A stretch of DNA of 64,000 bases, from NCBI RefSeq assembly GCF_020382885.2, contig NC_058499.1:13067872-13131871 (forward strand), read 5' to 3'. The position numbers and the translations under genes are program-made. Source of the stretch: Scatophagus argus. Lineage: Eukaryota > Chordata > Actinopteri > Scatophagidae. The notes under the pieces were generated by a model. The model searched no databases. It saw only the letters and a list, made by a program, of their open reading frames with translations, and was not told the origin of the DNA. Below, piece after piece: positions 63,628 through 64,000 of this stretch; positions within the stretch are counted from its first letter, which is position 1, and every line of letters starts with the position of its first letter.

Positions 63628-64000
63628 GTACGACAATACTCGACACTCACACATACTCATACACGTTTTATATATACAGACATTTTGTTTCAGGCAGGGC
63701 TTTGATTGACTAGTCGCATTACTGCAGTTAAGTGCAGACAAAAATAAAAAGTGTTTTTTAGCCACAAGCAACAACACAAGTCAAGGCAGTGAGCTAGAGG
63801 CGGCATTTTTGACAATTTATGCTTTGACATGCAGTTTGTGCATCAGTTACAGCCTGTCTAAATGTCTGGACATGGGGTCGGGCAGTTACTCAGCACTCAC
63901 TCTTCACACAGCTCCATTCTTGGTGATAGAGAACTAATTTAGACTGGTGCGGTGTTCAGTGTTTGATGGGAAGTGGGACTGTGTAAGAGCAAGTAATGTA
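63628..64000 (+). other. c2cd5 intron running off the right edge
   Basis: It follows the donor at 63628 (AGAGG|GTACGA). No exon or repeat is recognised before the edge. Confidence 0.5.

Overview
The window is vertebrate nuclear DNA and almost certainly from a ray-finned (teleost) fish. Genes are split into many short exons with GT-AG introns, (CA)n microsatellites are abundant, and the introns carry decayed copies of interspersed repeats typical of teleosts. The six complete or partial genes with confident orthologues (iqsec3, washc1, ddx11, fkbp4, b4galnt3, c2cd5) all have human counterparts, or WASH/DDX11-derived copies, on the short arm of chromosome 12, so this is a conserved syntenic block. 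A troponin I gene sits among them. All exon coordinates were read by eye from splice sites, frame continuity and family resemblance; no alignment was run.

Layout, left to right. 1-4766: first coding exon of iqsec3 on the minus strand (4249-4766) and a microsatellite-rich stretch of its first intron. 4767-5507: short head-to-head interval. 5508-12359: washc1 (+), 11 coding exons, 474 aa. 12360-13233: tail-to-tail 3' ends. 13234-20714: ddx11 (-), 26 coding exons, 892 aa. 20729-22008: head-to-head promoter region with a heat-shock-element-like site. 22009-26823: fkbp4 (+), 11 exons, 455 aa, then a long 3' UTR. 30452-47436: b4galnt3 (+), 20 exons, about 1083 aa, with a 1.2-kb low-complexity exon. 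47437-51642: 3' UTR and repeat-rich intergenic DNA. 51643-53587: troponin I (-), slow/cardiac type, about 185-195 aa. About 56200 to the right edge: c2cd5 (+), 5' part only, with alternative exons.

The genes do not form one pathway. washc1 encodes the Arp2/3-activating subunit of the endosomal WASH complex. iqsec3 encodes a synaptic ARF-GEF. ddx11 encodes an Fe-S DNA helicase for sister-chromatid cohesion and repair. fkbp4 encodes an Hsp90 co-chaperone. b4galnt3 encodes a Golgi LacdiNAc synthase. c2cd5 encodes a C2-domain protein of GLUT4 vesicle traffic.

There is no prokaryote-like accessory system here. The points most worth a second look are: the convergent washc1-ddx11 pair, which mirrors the human subtelomeric DDX11L/WASH cassette; a pair of c2cd5 exons whose phases make them mutually exclusive; a possible 4-nt microexon in the troponin I gene; a GC-AG intron in washc1; several transposon copies with readable boundaries; and one exon-like open stretch at 55342-55480 that I could not identify.
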